Part shown: piece after piece, positions 16,734 through 25,871 of the stretch | Layout of the letters: every line of letters begins with the position of its first letter | Position numbering within the stretch: position 1 is the first letter of the stretch | From: Novosphingobium rosa NBRC 15208 | GTDB lineage: Bacteria > Pseudomonadota > Alphaproteobacteria > Sphingomonadales > Sphingomonadaceae | Assembly: GCF_001598555.1 (NCBI RefSeq) | Contig: NZ_BCZE01000037.1 | Coordinates: 18,752 to 82,751 of the forward strand | DNA length: 64,000 nucleotides | Direction: 5' to 3' | Notes under the pieces: generated by a model | The model's database searches: none | Told to the model about the DNA's origin: nothing | What the model saw: the letters and a program-made list of their open reading frames with translations, nothing else | Position numbers and translations under genes: made by a program

Positions 16734-18499
16734 GCGGGATGAACCGGCGCAACGCCGCCACCATCGCCGCTGCCGTCAAGGCGGGCTGGATGAGCGCTGT
16801 TGCCGTGGCGCAGGACACGCTGGAGCGGCTGGAGGCCTATGACAAGGTCCAGCCGCAGATCTGGATCAGCCGTGCTTCTCCCGAAGCGCTGCTGGCTCAG
16901 GCCGAGGCCATCGATGCCCGGGTTGCGGCAGGTGAGGTGTTGCCCCTGGCGGGCGTGCCTTTTGCGGTGAAGGACAACATCGATGTCGCCGGTTTCGAGA
17001 CCACGGCGGCCTGTCCGGCCTTCGCCTATCGCCCGGAAGCCACGGCCAGCGTGGTCGAGCGGCTGCTGGCGGCAGGCGCGCTGTGCGTGGGGAAAACCAA
17101 TCTCGATCAGTTCGCCACGGGGCTGGTCGGCACGCGCAGCCCTTATGGCATTCCGCGCAATGCCTATAATCTGGATTATGTCAGCGGCGGCTCCAGCTCT
17201 GGCTCGTCGGTGGCAGTGGCGGCGGGCCTCGTCTCCTTTGCATTGGGAACGGACACGGCTGGCTCCGGGCGCGTGCCCGCCGCTTTCAACCATCTGATCG
17301 GCTTCAAGCCCAGCAAGGGGCGGTGGAGCACCAGAGGGCTGGTCCCGGCCTGCCGCACGCTCGACTGCATCACGGTGTTTACCGACGATACGGCCGATGC
17401 GCGGCTGGTCGATCTGGTGTTGGCGGAGTATGACGCCGGCGATCCCTATTCCAAAGTCTCCACCGATCAGCCGATCCGCCTGCCCGGCATCGGCGTGCCG
17501 CGCCGCGATCAGCGCGTGTGGTTTGGCGACGCGGAATCCGAATATCTTTACGACCGAGCCATCGAGCGGCTGGCCAGTCTGGCGCCGATTGTCGAGATCG
17601 ATCTCGAACCGCTGAGGGAAGCGGCAAGGCTGCTTTATGATGGGCCTTGGGTCGCCGAGCGCACCGCAGCCATTGCCGCTCTGCTGGCCGATAACCCCGA
17701 TGCCATCGATGAAACCGTGCGCGCCGTGGTGGAGCCCGGCGCCGCGATCAGCGCTGTCGAGGTGTTCAACGGCATCTATCGTCTGGCCGATCTGAAGCGT
17801 CAGGCCGATGAGATGTGGACGCAGGTCGGCATGCTGGCCTTCCCCACCACCGGCACCACCTTCCGGGTGCGTGAGCTGGAGGCGGCGCCGATTGCGCTCA
17901 ACAGCAATCTTGGGGCCTACACCAATTTCGTCAATCTGCTGGATATGGCCGCCGTGGCTGTTCCGGCGGGCGCGCGCGCCAATGGCACGGGCTTTGGCAT
18001 CACACTGATCGGCCCGGCTGACAGCGACATGGCGCTGCTGGCCGAGGCGGATTCCTATTTCTCGGCGTCGGATTTGCCGATGCTGCCACCTTTGGATCTG
18101 GAGGGTAAAATGCAGACTGTGAAACTGGCGGTTGTGGGTGCTCACCTCAAGGATATGCCGCTGCACTGGCAGCTCACCTCGCGCGAGGCGACCTTCGTTG
18201 GCGCGTTCCAGACGGCGCCGACCTATCGCCTTTACGCCATGGCCGACAGCGTGCCGCCCAAGCCCGCGCTGGTCTATGACGAGAGCGGCGCGGCCATCGC
18301 CGTGGAGGTCTATGAGCTGGGCGTGGCCGAATTCGGCAGCTTCGTGGTGGAAGTGCCCGCGCCGCTGGCGATTGGCACCGTGACGCTGGAAGATGGCACC
18401 AGCGTAAAAGGCTTCGTGGCCGAGCCGCGCGCGATGACGGGGGCTCGCGATATCACCGATCTGGGCGGCTGGCGCGCCTATATCGCCCAACTGGCCTGA
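16730..18499 (+). CDS. atzF: Allophanate hydrolase
   Basis: 589 residues. The N-terminal amidase-signature domain (about 1-450) has catalytic Lys81 (FAVKDNID), the Gly/Ser-rich SGGSSSGSS with cis-Ser near 155, and the nucleophile Ser near 179 (GTDTAGSGR). A C-terminal domain (about 465-589, MPLHWQLTSREATFVGAFQTAPTYRLYAM) is typical of full-length AtzF-type enzymes and is thought to remove the second carboxyl group. It hydrolyses allophanate to ammonia and CO2, the last step for guanidine or urea nitrogen. Overlaps the carboxylase stop by ATGA. Confidence 0.92.
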   Translation: MSGMNRRNAATIAAAVKAGWMSAVAVAQDTLERLEAYDKVQPQIWISRASPEALLAQAEAIDARVAAGEVLPLAGVPFAVKDNIDVAGFETTAACPAFAYRPEATASVVERLLAAGALCVGKTNLDQFATGLVGTRSPYGIPRNAYNLDYVSGGSSSGSSVAVAAGLVSFALGTDTAGSGRVPAAFNHLIGFKPSKGRWSTRGLVPACRTLDCITVFTDDTADARLVDLVLAEYDAGDPYSKVSTDQPIRLPGIGVPRRDQRVWFGDAESEYLYDRAIERLASLAPIVEIDLEPLREAARLLYDGPWVAERTAAIAALLADNPDAIDETVRAVVEPGAAISAVEVFNGIYRLADLKRQADEMWTQVGMLAFPTTGTTFRVRELEAAPIALNSNLGAYTNFVNLLDMAAVAVPAGARANGTGFGITLIGPADSDMALLAEADSYFSASDLPMLPPLDLEGKMQTVKLAVVGAHLKDMPLHWQLTSREATFVGAFQTAPTYRLYAMADSVPPKPALVYDESGAAIAVEVYELGVAEFGSFVVEVPAPLAIGTVTLEDGTSVKGFVAEPRAMTGARDITDLGGWRAYIAQLA

Positions 18500-18519
18500 T
18501 CTTTCGAGGGGAGGCGCGT

Positions 18520-19443
18520 ATGCGCAGGCTCTGGGTTTTGTGGATGGCGGCTGCGGGTTGCATGGTGCCGGCTCTGGGGCATGCCCAGACCGCGCAGGTG
18601 ATCGAGGTGCCTGGTTTCGCCGATTTTCTGGCGGTGGAGGGCAAGGCCGTCTGGGCCACCAACCGGGGGCGGGTGGAGCATTGGTCACGCAAGGGCAAGC
18701 TGGCCGAGGTGGCCATGGCGCATCCTTGCGGGGCGATGGCTCTGTCTCGCCACACGCTGTGGGTGGCCGATTGCCAGGAGGGCGCGCTCAAGCGGATCGA
18801 CACGCGGACAGGGACCATCACCGCCACCATTCCCACCGGCATCGCCAACCCCAAGGGCGAGCTCAATGTGGTGGAAGGCGCCGGTTCGATCTGGGTGGCC
18901 AGCGATGAGAAAGGCGTGATCGCCCGCGTCGATCCGGCCAGCAACCGGGTGGTGAGCAGCATCACCGTGGACCCGGGCACCTTCTATCTGGCTTTCGGCT
19001 ATGGCGCGCTCTGGGCTGTGAGCAGCGATCAGCAATCGGTGCAGCGCATCGATCCGTTGACCAGCAGGGTGACGGCGCGGACGGCCTTGGGCAAGATGCC
19101 CGGCTTTCTCGCCGTGGGGGAGGGCGCTGTCTGGGTGCAGGAGCAGGGCGACGGCACTCTGGCCCGTGTTGACAAGGACAGCGGTGCGGTTTCTGGCCGG
19201 GTGAAGGTGGGCGACAACCTCAAATGGGGCGATATCGACACCGGCGGCGGCAAGGTCTGGCTGCGCACCACCGACGATCAGCAATTTGCGGTGATCGACC
19301 CTGTGACGCTGGCGATCCGCGCGCGTGTCGGCGCGGCGGCGGGCAGCGGGGCCTTGCGTTACACCAAGGCAGGTGTGTGGAGCTCCGCGCATGACAAGCA
19401 CACGCTGTCATGGTGGAAAAAGCCTGATAAGATAGGGCGTTAA
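18520..19443 (+). CDS. Secreted YncE/Vgb-like beta-propeller protein
   Basis: 307 residues with an N-terminal signal peptide ending near ALGHAQ. The rest is a run of about six repeats of the form xxVWVAxxxxGxLxRIDxxTxxV (for example LWVADCQEGALKRIDTRTGTI, IWVASDEKGVIARVDPASNRV), each a blade of a beta-propeller. It begins 20 bp after the allophanate hydrolase stop with AGGGGAGG as ribosome-binding site, so it is probably the last gene of the operon. Its role there is unknown; such propellers bind ligands or proteins in the periplasm. A hairpin follows. Confidence 0.8.
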   Translation: MRRLWVLWMAAAGCMVPALGHAQTAQVIEVPGFADFLAVEGKAVWATNRGRVEHWSRKGKLAEVAMAHPCGAMALSRHTLWVADCQEGALKRIDTRTGTITATIPTGIANPKGELNVVEGAGSIWVASDEKGVIARVDPASNRVVSSITVDPGTFYLAFGYGALWAVSSDQQSVQRIDPLTSRVTARTALGKMPGFLAVGEGAVWVQEQGDGTLARVDKDSGAVSGRVKVGDNLKWGDIDTGGGKVWLRTTDDQQFAVIDPVTLAIRARVGAAAGSGALRYTKAGVWSSAHDKHTLSWWKKPDKIGR

Positions 19444-19450
19444 GGCGTTA

Positions 19451-19478
19451 GCCTGCCGGGGGTGGACCACCGGCAGGC
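19451..19478. terminator. Hairpin between convergent genes
   Basis: GCCTGCCG(GGG)GTGG pairs with CCACCGGCAGGC with a small G bulge and a one-base loop. It lies between the end of the long plus-strand operon (19443) and the end of the convergent UrcA gene (19488). No T-tract is present, so termination is inferred from position and stem strength. Confidence 0.5.
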
Positions 19479-19487
19479 GATGCTGTG

Positions 19488-19835
19488 TCAGCGATTGGAG
19501 GCGAGCCGGACCGGCGCGGGCTGGTTCGCCAGAGCGCTGCGGGCCTCGATCTGGCTGCGGATATCGGCCAGCACATCGGCGCGGCAGGCGCGGGCCTGAT
19601 CCTCCAGCGCGAGATGCACGCTGGCCATCTTCTCGCCGCAGACGGCGCGAGCGGCCTGATCCATGCGAATGGCGAGGCGGCGCTGACCCTGAGGCGTGGC
19701 AAGATCGAGGTCGCTCAGTTGCAGCACGGCCTTGTCCTGAGCGAAGGGGTTGCTTGTGGTGGTGGCCGCAGAGGCCGTGCTCGCCAGCGTCGCGGCGGCC
19801 AGCAGGGCGGCGAGGCCCATCAGGCGGGTGGTCAT
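19488..19835 (-). CDS. UrcA family protein
   Basis: 115 residues with a signal peptide (MTTRLMGLAALLAAATLASTASA). The mature part carries the UrcA pattern: LSDLDLATPQGQRRLAIRMDQAARAVCGEK, then a second Cys in QARACRADVLADI, so the two cysteines may form a disulfide. UrcA proteins are small periplasmic proteins common in Sphingomonadales and Caulobacterales with no settled function. It appears to stand alone, convergent with the operon ending at 19443. Confidence 0.82.
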   Translation of the reverse strand: MTTRLMGLAALLAAATLASTASAATTTSNPFAQDKAVLQLSDLDLATPQGQRRLAIRMDQAARAVCGEKMASVHLALEDQARACRADVLADIRSQIEARSALANQPAPVRLASNR

Positions 19836-19926
19836 GCATCATCTCCTGCGAAGCGTCGCTTTATGGCGACTGCATCCGACAGCATAGCGCATGGGGCACG
19901 GGAAGGCCAGAAGAAGCGTTTTGGGG

Positions 19927-20292
19927 TCAGCGTTGCCCGATGGTCAGGGCCGCAAGATCGGTGGTGTGGCCCAGCAGGCCGATGGGCAGATCGGCCATGG
20001 TTGGGCTATCCTGCCCCGCGATGTTGATCGCGATCCTTCGGGCAAAGGGCGTTGCCCATTGGCGCAGGGTGGCCACTGGCAACCGGGCACGCCAGGTGCG
20101 GCTGCCTTCGACAGGCACCTCATGGCCCTCGATCCGTACAGCGGAGGCCGGATTGTCGCGTTGGCCGGAGACGAGCAGGCAGATTTCGCCGTGATAGGTG
20201 ACCAGCCTTGCGCCGGGCTGTGAGGCCGCCATCGCGGGAGCCGCTAGGCCGAGGATCAGGCTCGCGGCCAGCAGGGGGCTAGTCCAGCGCAA
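19927..20292 (-). CDS. Small secreted protein of unknown function
   Basis: About 121 residues from TTG 20292 (LRWTSPLLAASLILGLAAPAMAAS), chosen because it gives a clean signal peptide cut after AMA, has AAAGGT upstream, and overlaps the sulfotransferase stop by 14 bp. The longer frame has no homology-like content. The mature region (QPGARLVTYHGEICLLVSGQRD ... ATLRQWATPFARRIAINIAGQDSP) resembles no family I know. Overlap with the upstream gene suggests co-transcription with the sulfotransferase. Confidence 0.6.
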   Translation of the reverse strand: MRWTSPLLAASLILGLAAPAMAASQPGARLVTYHGEICLLVSGQRDNPASAVRIEGHEVPVEGSRTWRARLPVATLRQWATPFARRIAINIAGQDSPTMADLPIGLLGHTTDLAALTIGQR

Positions 20293-21856
20293 TGTCTGAC
20301 CTTTCGAAAAAGCGCGCCACCGGGGCCAGAACCTCGGCATGCTGTTTCCAGCGCGCCACCGCGTCCTTGTAGAGCGGGCGGCGCACCTGAGCGGCGCTGG
20401 GGGTGGAGACCGGGGCGCTGTTGGTGTGGAAATTCAGGCAGGCGTCCGACCAATCCAGCCCGCAATGCTCCAGCAGGCGGCGGGTCTGGCCCTCTTGATC
20501 CTCGACCACATCCTCATAACGCAATTCCAGCACGCGGCCGGGCAGGGCTTGGCGCCAGAAGGCCATCAGCCGGTCGAAACGGGCGTAATAGGCCGCGATA
20601 TCCAGCAGATCGTAGCTGTAATCATAGTAGCGCGAGCTGATCGCAAAAAGATTGCGGAAATTGCTGAGCACCGTGTCCATCGGATGGCGGCGCAGGCAGA
20701 CGATCCGTGCCCGGGGCAGCGCTTTCGCGATAAAGCCGACATAGTGGAAATTGCCGGGGAATTTGTCGGTGAAGCGGCGGGTGGTGTCGCGGCGGTGATG
20801 GCTCGCGATGCGCAGATAGTCGTGGCCGATCTCGCCCATATCCTTCAGCGCCGCCGCCGCGACGGTTTCGGGGTCCAGAATGACGGGGCTGCGCGTGGCC
20901 GAGGCTTTTTTGACCGCCAGCGGCATGGCTTGCAATTCCCCGGCGCTTTCCACCTCGGGATGCGAAGAGAGAATGCGGTCGATCAGCGTGGTGCCGGTGC
21001 GGGGCATGCCGATGATGAAGATCGGCGAGTCTTGCGGCGTTTCGCTGACAGGCGCCTGGGCCAGTTGGGGCCAATGGGCTTCCATGGCGTCGAAGGCGGC
21101 CTCGTCTTGCGCGAAGCTGTAGGGTAAGGTTTTGCGATAGGCCTTGTTCACCGCGCAAAGCCGGGCCAGCGCCTCTTGCGGCCTGCCCACATCCTCCAGT
21201 TCCTTGGAGAGGGCATAGCCCAGCAGCAGTCTGCTGCGGTCATCGCGTGCCTGCGCATGGGTGTGGGTGAGGCGGTCGATATGGTGGGTCTGCGCGCTCT
21301 GTTTGCGCAGGCCGGAGAGCAGGTGGTGGGCGCGGGCATGGCCGGGCTCCTGCGCGATCAGCGCCTCGAGCGCGGCATCGGCCTCATCGACACGGCCAAG
21401 GAAATTGAGCGTCACCGCCTGATTGTAGAGATACTCGCTGTTGTGCGGCTCCAGCCGGACGGCCTCGACGAAATGGGGCAGAGCGGCGGTGTGATCGCCC
21501 AGGCGGGCATAGACGCAACCCATCGTGTCACGGCTCAGCGCATCTGCGGGTGGCGCGGTTTCGGCGGCGCGCAGCATGGCCGCGGCCTCGCCATCCTGCC
21601 GCAACATGATCAGCAGTCGCGCCAGTTGCGCGCGATATTCCCCCTGAGGATCGAGCGAGACCGCCTTTTCCAGATGGGGAATGGCCAGCCTGATACGCCC
21701 CGCACCCGCCTCGGCGATGCCGAGCAGGAAATGGCCCTCGGCATCTTTCAGATCACGCGCCACCAAGGCCGCCGCATGGCGCTGCGTCCCGGCAAAATCG
21801 CCCCGGGCAAGGGCGCCGCGCGCCGCGCTGGTCAGCTTGGCGCGCAAGGTCGTCAT
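20279..21856 (-). CDS. TPR-repeat sulfotransferase
   Basis: 525 residues. The N-terminal half (about 1-240) holds tetratricopeptide repeats (DAEGHFLLGIAEAGAGRIRLAIPHLEKAVSLDP, NSEYLYNQAVTLNFLGRVDEADAALEALI). The C-terminal half is a PAPS-dependent sulfotransferase with the 5'-phosphosulfate loop PIFIIGMPRTGTTLIDRIL and the 3'-phosphate segment RRHPMDTVLSNFRNLF. This fusion is common in Sphingomonadales; acceptors are mostly unknown, and the TPRs may bind a peptide or protein substrate. It overlaps the desaturase gene upstream by ATGA, so both are likely made together. Confidence 0.88.
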   Translation of the reverse strand: MTTLRAKLTSAARGALARGDFAGTQRHAAALVARDLKDAEGHFLLGIAEAGAGRIRLAIPHLEKAVSLDPQGEYRAQLARLLIMLRQDGEAAAMLRAAETAPPADALSRDTMGCVYARLGDHTAALPHFVEAVRLEPHNSEYLYNQAVTLNFLGRVDEADAALEALIAQEPGHARAHHLLSGLRKQSAQTHHIDRLTHTHAQARDDRSRLLLGYALSKELEDVGRPQEALARLCAVNKAYRKTLPYSFAQDEAAFDAMEAHWPQLAQAPVSETPQDSPIFIIGMPRTGTTLIDRILSSHPEVESAGELQAMPLAVKKASATRSPVILDPETVAAAALKDMGEIGHDYLRIASHHRRDTTRRFTDKFPGNFHYVGFIAKALPRARIVCLRRHPMDTVLSNFRNLFAISSRYYDYSYDLLDIAAYYARFDRLMAFWRQALPGRVLELRYEDVVEDQEGQTRRLLEHCGLDWSDACLNFHTNSAPVSTPSAAQVRRPLYKDAVARWKQHAEVLAPVARFFERSDIALD

Positions 21857-22749
21857 GCTGTTGCATCACCGCTGGGTTGAAGCGCTGCCTGCTGGCGGCG
21901 CTGCCTGTAGGCTTCGATCAGGGGCTGGAAGGGAAAGATCATCTGCTCGCGGATGGTCAGGCGCTTACGGTCGTCCTGGCCCACGATGCTGGCTTCACCG
22001 CTGCGGAAGGTGCCGAAGATACGGTCGATCAGGATCAGCGAATTGCCGTAATTGCAGCGGGTGCTCTCATAATCGGTCGAGTGGTGCAGGCTGTGATGCT
22101 GGATGGTGGTGAAGAAGAAGGAATAGAACCACGGCGGATCGGCGCGCACATTGGCATGGGCGAAGGTGGACACCACCGTCATCACGCCAAAGGCGCAGAA
22201 GAGGGCCTTTTCCTGAAGATCGAACAGGGCCAGCACGCTCAGGCTGATGAGGAACAGCTCGATCGGATTGCCCACCGCGCCCTTGGCCGCATTGAGCTGG
22301 GTGATGTGGTGATGCGGCGCATGAACCAGCCAGAAAGGCAGCTTGTTGTGCATCAGGCGATGCATCCAGTACTGGCCGAATTCCACGATAAAGACCGCCA
22401 GCGCCACCTGCGCCAGAAAGGGCATATGCTCGGCCCATGGCGTGGTGATGCCCAGCGCAAGCTTGAGATCCTTCAGCGGTGTTTTGGTCAGGAAATCGGA
22501 GGCGCGTTCGATCGCTGTCGCGCTCAGCACCACGTAGAAAAGGTCGGTGAAGAACTCCCGCCAGTTCATGCGCCAGCCGGCGTGCCGCTCATGCACGAAT
22601 TCCAGCCCCAGCACGATCACGGTGATCAGCGGGCTCATCACGATGATGGTCCAGGAATTCTCGACCAGCGCCTTGGGGCCCATACACCAGAACAAGACCA
22701 CCATGGCGACCATCGCCGGGGGCACCAGATTGAACAGCCTGTCCTTCAT
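21853..22749 (-). CDS. Sterol desaturase/fatty acid hydroxylase family protein
   Basis: 298 residues from ATG 22749 (MKDRLFNLVPPAMVAMVVLFW). Several membrane helices precede the di-iron histidine motifs HRLMH, HAPHHH and HHSLHH, which define the integral-membrane fatty acid hydroxylase superfamily. Members hydroxylate or desaturate sterols, fatty acids, carotenoids or ether lipids; the substrate here is unknown. It is about 40% like, by eye, the second family member at 23953, on the other side of the LysR gene. Coupled by a 4-bp overlap to the sulfotransferase. Confidence 0.87.
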   Translation of the reverse strand: MKDRLFNLVPPAMVAMVVLFWCMGPKALVENSWTIIVMSPLITVIVLGLEFVHERHAGWRMNWREFFTDLFYVVLSATAIERASDFLTKTPLKDLKLALGITTPWAEHMPFLAQVALAVFIVEFGQYWMHRLMHNKLPFWLVHAPHHHITQLNAAKGAVGNPIELFLISLSVLALFDLQEKALFCAFGVMTVVSTFAHANVRADPPWFYSFFFTTIQHHSLHHSTDYESTRCNYGNSLILIDRIFGTFRSGEASIVGQDDRKRLTIREQMIFPFQPLIEAYRQRRQQAALQPSGDATA

Positions 22750-22878
22750 ACCGAGTCCCGCCTTGCCGATTCCAGTTTTGAACGCCGCTTTTGTCGTCGG
22801 TGGAAGACTGATGCAGGGTGGGTCATCAGGGCAGATGCAAATTTGCGATGAAAGCCATAGATACACGCTATGCCCCCC

Positions 22879-23805
22879 CTAGGATCGGCGCTGCGCGCGG
22901 ATGCGCCGCACCACTTCATCGAGGAAAAGCTGAGTGGCCGTGTCACGCGCGGGCTCGGCGCGGGCCAGCAGGAACAGCTCGTAGGATGGCTCGAATTCGG
23001 TGTGGAGCATCGGCCACAGCTTGCGCTTGGCCACCTCATCCTCCACCGCCATGATCGGCAGAAAGCCGATGCCCACGCCCTGCAGGATCAGGCGCCGCGC
23101 CTCATTGATGTCCTCGGCCATGCCGCTGACCTTCTTGCCCAGCCGATAGCGGCGGCGCAATTGGGTGATGGTCTCGATTTCGTCCTCGCCGGTGAGGACG
23201 AAGCCTTCATCCTTCAATTCGTTGAGGCGACCGACGCGATAGCCGAAAAGGCGGTGGTTGCGCGCGCAGTACAATTGCTGGCGTTCGGTGAACAGCGGCT
23301 CATAGATCAGCGAGCCGCGCACATTGTGGTCATAGCCCACGCCGATCTCCACCTCGCCCTGCTCGATGGCGTCGAGCACCTGCCGCCAGGGCGAGACGCG
23401 GATTTCGATATGGATGTCGGGATTGCGGACATGGAAGCTGGCGATGGCCTCGTCGAATTCGGGCGAGACCAGGCCCGAGATGATCTGGATGCGCACGATG
23501 CCTTCCACCCGCTTGGTGGCCTGGGCGATCTGATGCGGCATCATCCGCGCCGATTCGAGCATATCCTCGCACAGCGTCATCATTGCGCGGCCAGCCGTGG
23601 TCATCTCGACGCCGGTGGCGGTACGGTGAAGCAGCGTGGCGCCGACGCTTTCCTCCAGGCGTTTGAGCGCCGCGCTGATGCTGGGCTGCTGCCGGTTGAG
23701 CTGGCGCGCCGCGGCGCCGATGCCGCCTGCGCGCACGATGTCCACGAAGGTGCGCATCAGATTCCAGTCGACGCGGCTGGCGAATTTCTTGTCACTGATC
23801 GGCAT
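22879..23805 (-). CDS. LysR family transcriptional regulator
   Basis: 308 residues from ATG 23805 (MPISDKKFASRVDWNLMRTF). The HTH is RAGGIGAAARQLNRQQPSISAALKRLEESVGATLLHR, followed by a binding domain with GVGIGFLPIMAVEDEV. It lies between two sterol-desaturase-family genes: same strand as one (21853-22749) and divergent from the other (23953). It probably controls one or both. The frame stays open far upstream, but that part is only the reverse of the desaturase gene. Confidence 0.88.
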   Translation of the reverse strand: MPISDKKFASRVDWNLMRTFVDIVRAGGIGAAARQLNRQQPSISAALKRLEESVGATLLHRTATGVEMTTAGRAMMTLCEDMLESARMMPHQIAQATKRVEGIVRIQIISGLVSPEFDEAIASFHVRNPDIHIEIRVSPWRQVLDAIEQGEVEIGVGYDHNVRGSLIYEPLFTERQQLYCARNHRLFGYRVGRLNELKDEGFVLTGEDEIETITQLRRRYRLGKKVSGMAEDINEARRLILQGVGIGFLPIMAVEDEVAKRKLWPMLHTEFEPSYELFLLARAEPARDTATQLFLDEVVRRIRAQRRS

Positions 23806-23952
23806 GGGCGGAAAGTCGCGCAAATCCTCGCGCGATGCACTGGGGCATAGAGCGTATCTATGGCCTGCATAAGATATTGGCCTCTGGCGTGATGGGGGGG
23901 CTTTTATGAAGCTGCCGCCCCATGGTGAGGCCAAAATCACAAGGAAAGCCTT

Positions 23953-24936
23953 ATGGAAGCGGTTCGTGTCGGCAAAAGGCTGATCGGGGCTCAGGCGCCG
24001 GTGACGGTAGGGTGGGAGAACATTCCCCGCGTTGAGGGCGGTCCGCTCAAGCGCTTTGTCTTCACCTGGTTTCAGCCCACGATGCTCTTCGCGCTGATCC
24101 TGTTCTGGTATTATGTGCCCAATTCCATCGCCAAGACCTCCACCGCGGTGGGGATCGGCATCGGGTTCAAGGTGTTGCTGCTGGGGCTGGAATGGGTCAA
24201 TCCGCGCCATCGCAGCTGGCGGCTGACCTGGAAGGAGCTGGTGACCGATCTGTTCTATGTCGGGCTGGGCTACACGCTGGTGCGGCTGGTGAACGGCTAC
24301 ATCGGCTCGGGCGTGATGACCAAGGCGGTGCAGCATGCTTTCGACTGGGACAAATTCACCTGGTTCATGGGGATGCCGCTGCTGGTGCAGGCCTTCCTGA
24401 TCTCCTTCATCTTCGATTTCGGCCAGTACTGGATGCATCGCGGCATGCACAACTGGTATCCGCTGTGGCTGCCCCATTCGGTGCATCACTACATCACCCA
24501 GCTCAACATCAACAAGGGCGCGGTGGGCAATCCGGTCGAGATCTTCCTGATCGGGCTGGGCGTGGGCGGCTTTTTCGATTTCCTGCCGCGCGCCGCGCTG
24601 CTGGCGGGGGCGATCGGCATGGCGGTCAGCACCTATCAGCATATCAATGTGCGGTTCAACACGCCGCGCTGGTGGCGCTTTGTCTTCAACACCACCGAGC
24701 ATCACAGCGTGCATCACTCGCAGGATTTCGAGGCCAGCCGCAGCAATTATTCCGGCACCTACATTTTCATCGACCGCATGTTCGGCACTTGCGTCGATGG
24801 CGAGGCTGAGTTGCTGGGGATGGAAGGCGGCCGCCGCATGTCGATCCGCGAGCAGATGACCTATCCCTTCACCGAGGGCTGGAAAGCGATCAAGGACCGC
24901 TTTTCGCGCCCTGCCGAGGTCATGCCCGCCGAATAA
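23953..24936 (+). CDS. Sterol desaturase/fatty acid hydroxylase family protein
   Basis: 327 residues. It has four or so membrane segments (MLFALILFWYYVP, LLVQAFLISFIFDFGQYW) and the three histidine boxes HRGMH, HSVHH and HHSVHH. A longer soluble N-terminus distinguishes it from the paralogue at 21853. Shared segments such as QLN..KGAVGNP.E.FLI and the final SIREQM.(F/Y)PF show common descent. Divergent from LysR with 147 bp between. Substrate unknown. Confidence 0.88.
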   Translation: MEAVRVGKRLIGAQAPVTVGWENIPRVEGGPLKRFVFTWFQPTMLFALILFWYYVPNSIAKTSTAVGIGIGFKVLLLGLEWVNPRHRSWRLTWKELVTDLFYVGLGYTLVRLVNGYIGSGVMTKAVQHAFDWDKFTWFMGMPLLVQAFLISFIFDFGQYWMHRGMHNWYPLWLPHSVHHYITQLNINKGAVGNPVEIFLIGLGVGGFFDFLPRAALLAGAIGMAVSTYQHINVRFNTPRWWRFVFNTTEHHSVHHSQDFEASRSNYSGTYIFIDRMFGTCVDGEAELLGMEGGRRMSIREQMTYPFTEGWKAIKDRFSRPAEVMPAE

Positions 24937-24961
24937 GGCGCAATTTGGAAGGGTTTCTGCC

Positions 24962-25600
24962 GTGAAAGCGCATTGGATCGACTGGATATGGCATGTTCGG
25001 GGCAGCCTGCCGCTGGCCCCCGGGCAATCGGGCGAGGAGGCCTTCGGTCGGCTCGATCCGCTGTTCCGCCAGGGTGGCACCACGCGCTCGCGCATCGGCG
25101 ACACGCTGACCTTCACCAAGAAGGATCAGGCCGCGCAGGACAGCATGTCGGTGTTCGATGGCGGCGTGCTGCAGATCCGGGATGGCGTGGTCGGGCCGGT
25201 GCTGCATTACCGTCTGGCCAGCCGGGCGCTGCTGTTTTGCTTTCTTGCGCCACTGCTGTTTCTGGCCTTTGCGCAATTGACCGTCGCGCTTGGCCGGTGG
25301 GAGAAACCGGCGGCTCAGGCCGCAGGCGCTCACAAGCAGCAGAAGAAGCTGGTGGAACTGCCGCAGAACCCCATCGATAAGATGCTGGGCAGCCCCGCTC
25401 CTGAAAAGCCGAAGCCGGACGGCAAGGACGGCGAAGACGATAAGAAGAAGGCTTCGCCTACGTCCGCCTATGTGTTCGCAGCGATGTTTGCGGTGCTTTA
25501 TGTCGTTGGGCGGGTTCTGGAAGGCAGGTTGGTCAGATCCTTGTTCAGAAAAGAGCTGCTTGGGACGGGTGATCAACCACCTATGGCGTTAGCAGGTTGA
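24962..25600 (+). CDS. Membrane protein of unknown function
   Basis: 212 residues from GTG 24962, with GGAAGGG as ribosome-binding site, 25 bp after the desaturase stop. A soluble N-terminal part (TRSRIGDTLTFTKKDQAAQDSMSVFDGGVLQI) precedes a membrane helix (ALLFCFLAPLLFLAFAQLTVAL), a charged Lys/Asp/Glu-rich loop (KPKPDGKDGEDDKKK) and a second helix (AYVFAAMFAVLYVVG). I do not recognise the family. It is probably co-transcribed with the desaturase. Confidence 0.7.
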   Translation: MKAHWIDWIWHVRGSLPLAPGQSGEEAFGRLDPLFRQGGTTRSRIGDTLTFTKKDQAAQDSMSVFDGGVLQIRDGVVGPVLHYRLASRALLFCFLAPLLFLAFAQLTVALGRWEKPAAQAAGAHKQQKKLVELPQNPIDKMLGSPAPEKPKPDGKDGEDDKKKASPTSAYVFAAMFAVLYVVGRVLEGRLVRSLFRKELLGTGDQPPMALAG

Positions 25601-25871
25601 CGAAAGAGGTCGCCCCACTCACTGTCACAGACGTTCGACGCCTCGACGCAGTTTCCGTCGCTTGCGCTTGATGGATGACATCGCGGCCAGGCGGCGGCTT
25701 TAGCGGCGCCAAAGGCCCGATGTGCGAAAGGCTCTGAGCGGGTCTGATCGGAGGTTCGGCCCGGTTCACCGCATCCTGTACCTTGGTCCTATCGCGGCTT
25801 CTTCCACATCGGTTAGCATGCGAATCCCGGCAGCCAACATGCCGAGGATAAAACAATCAAGGAGAGTGCAT

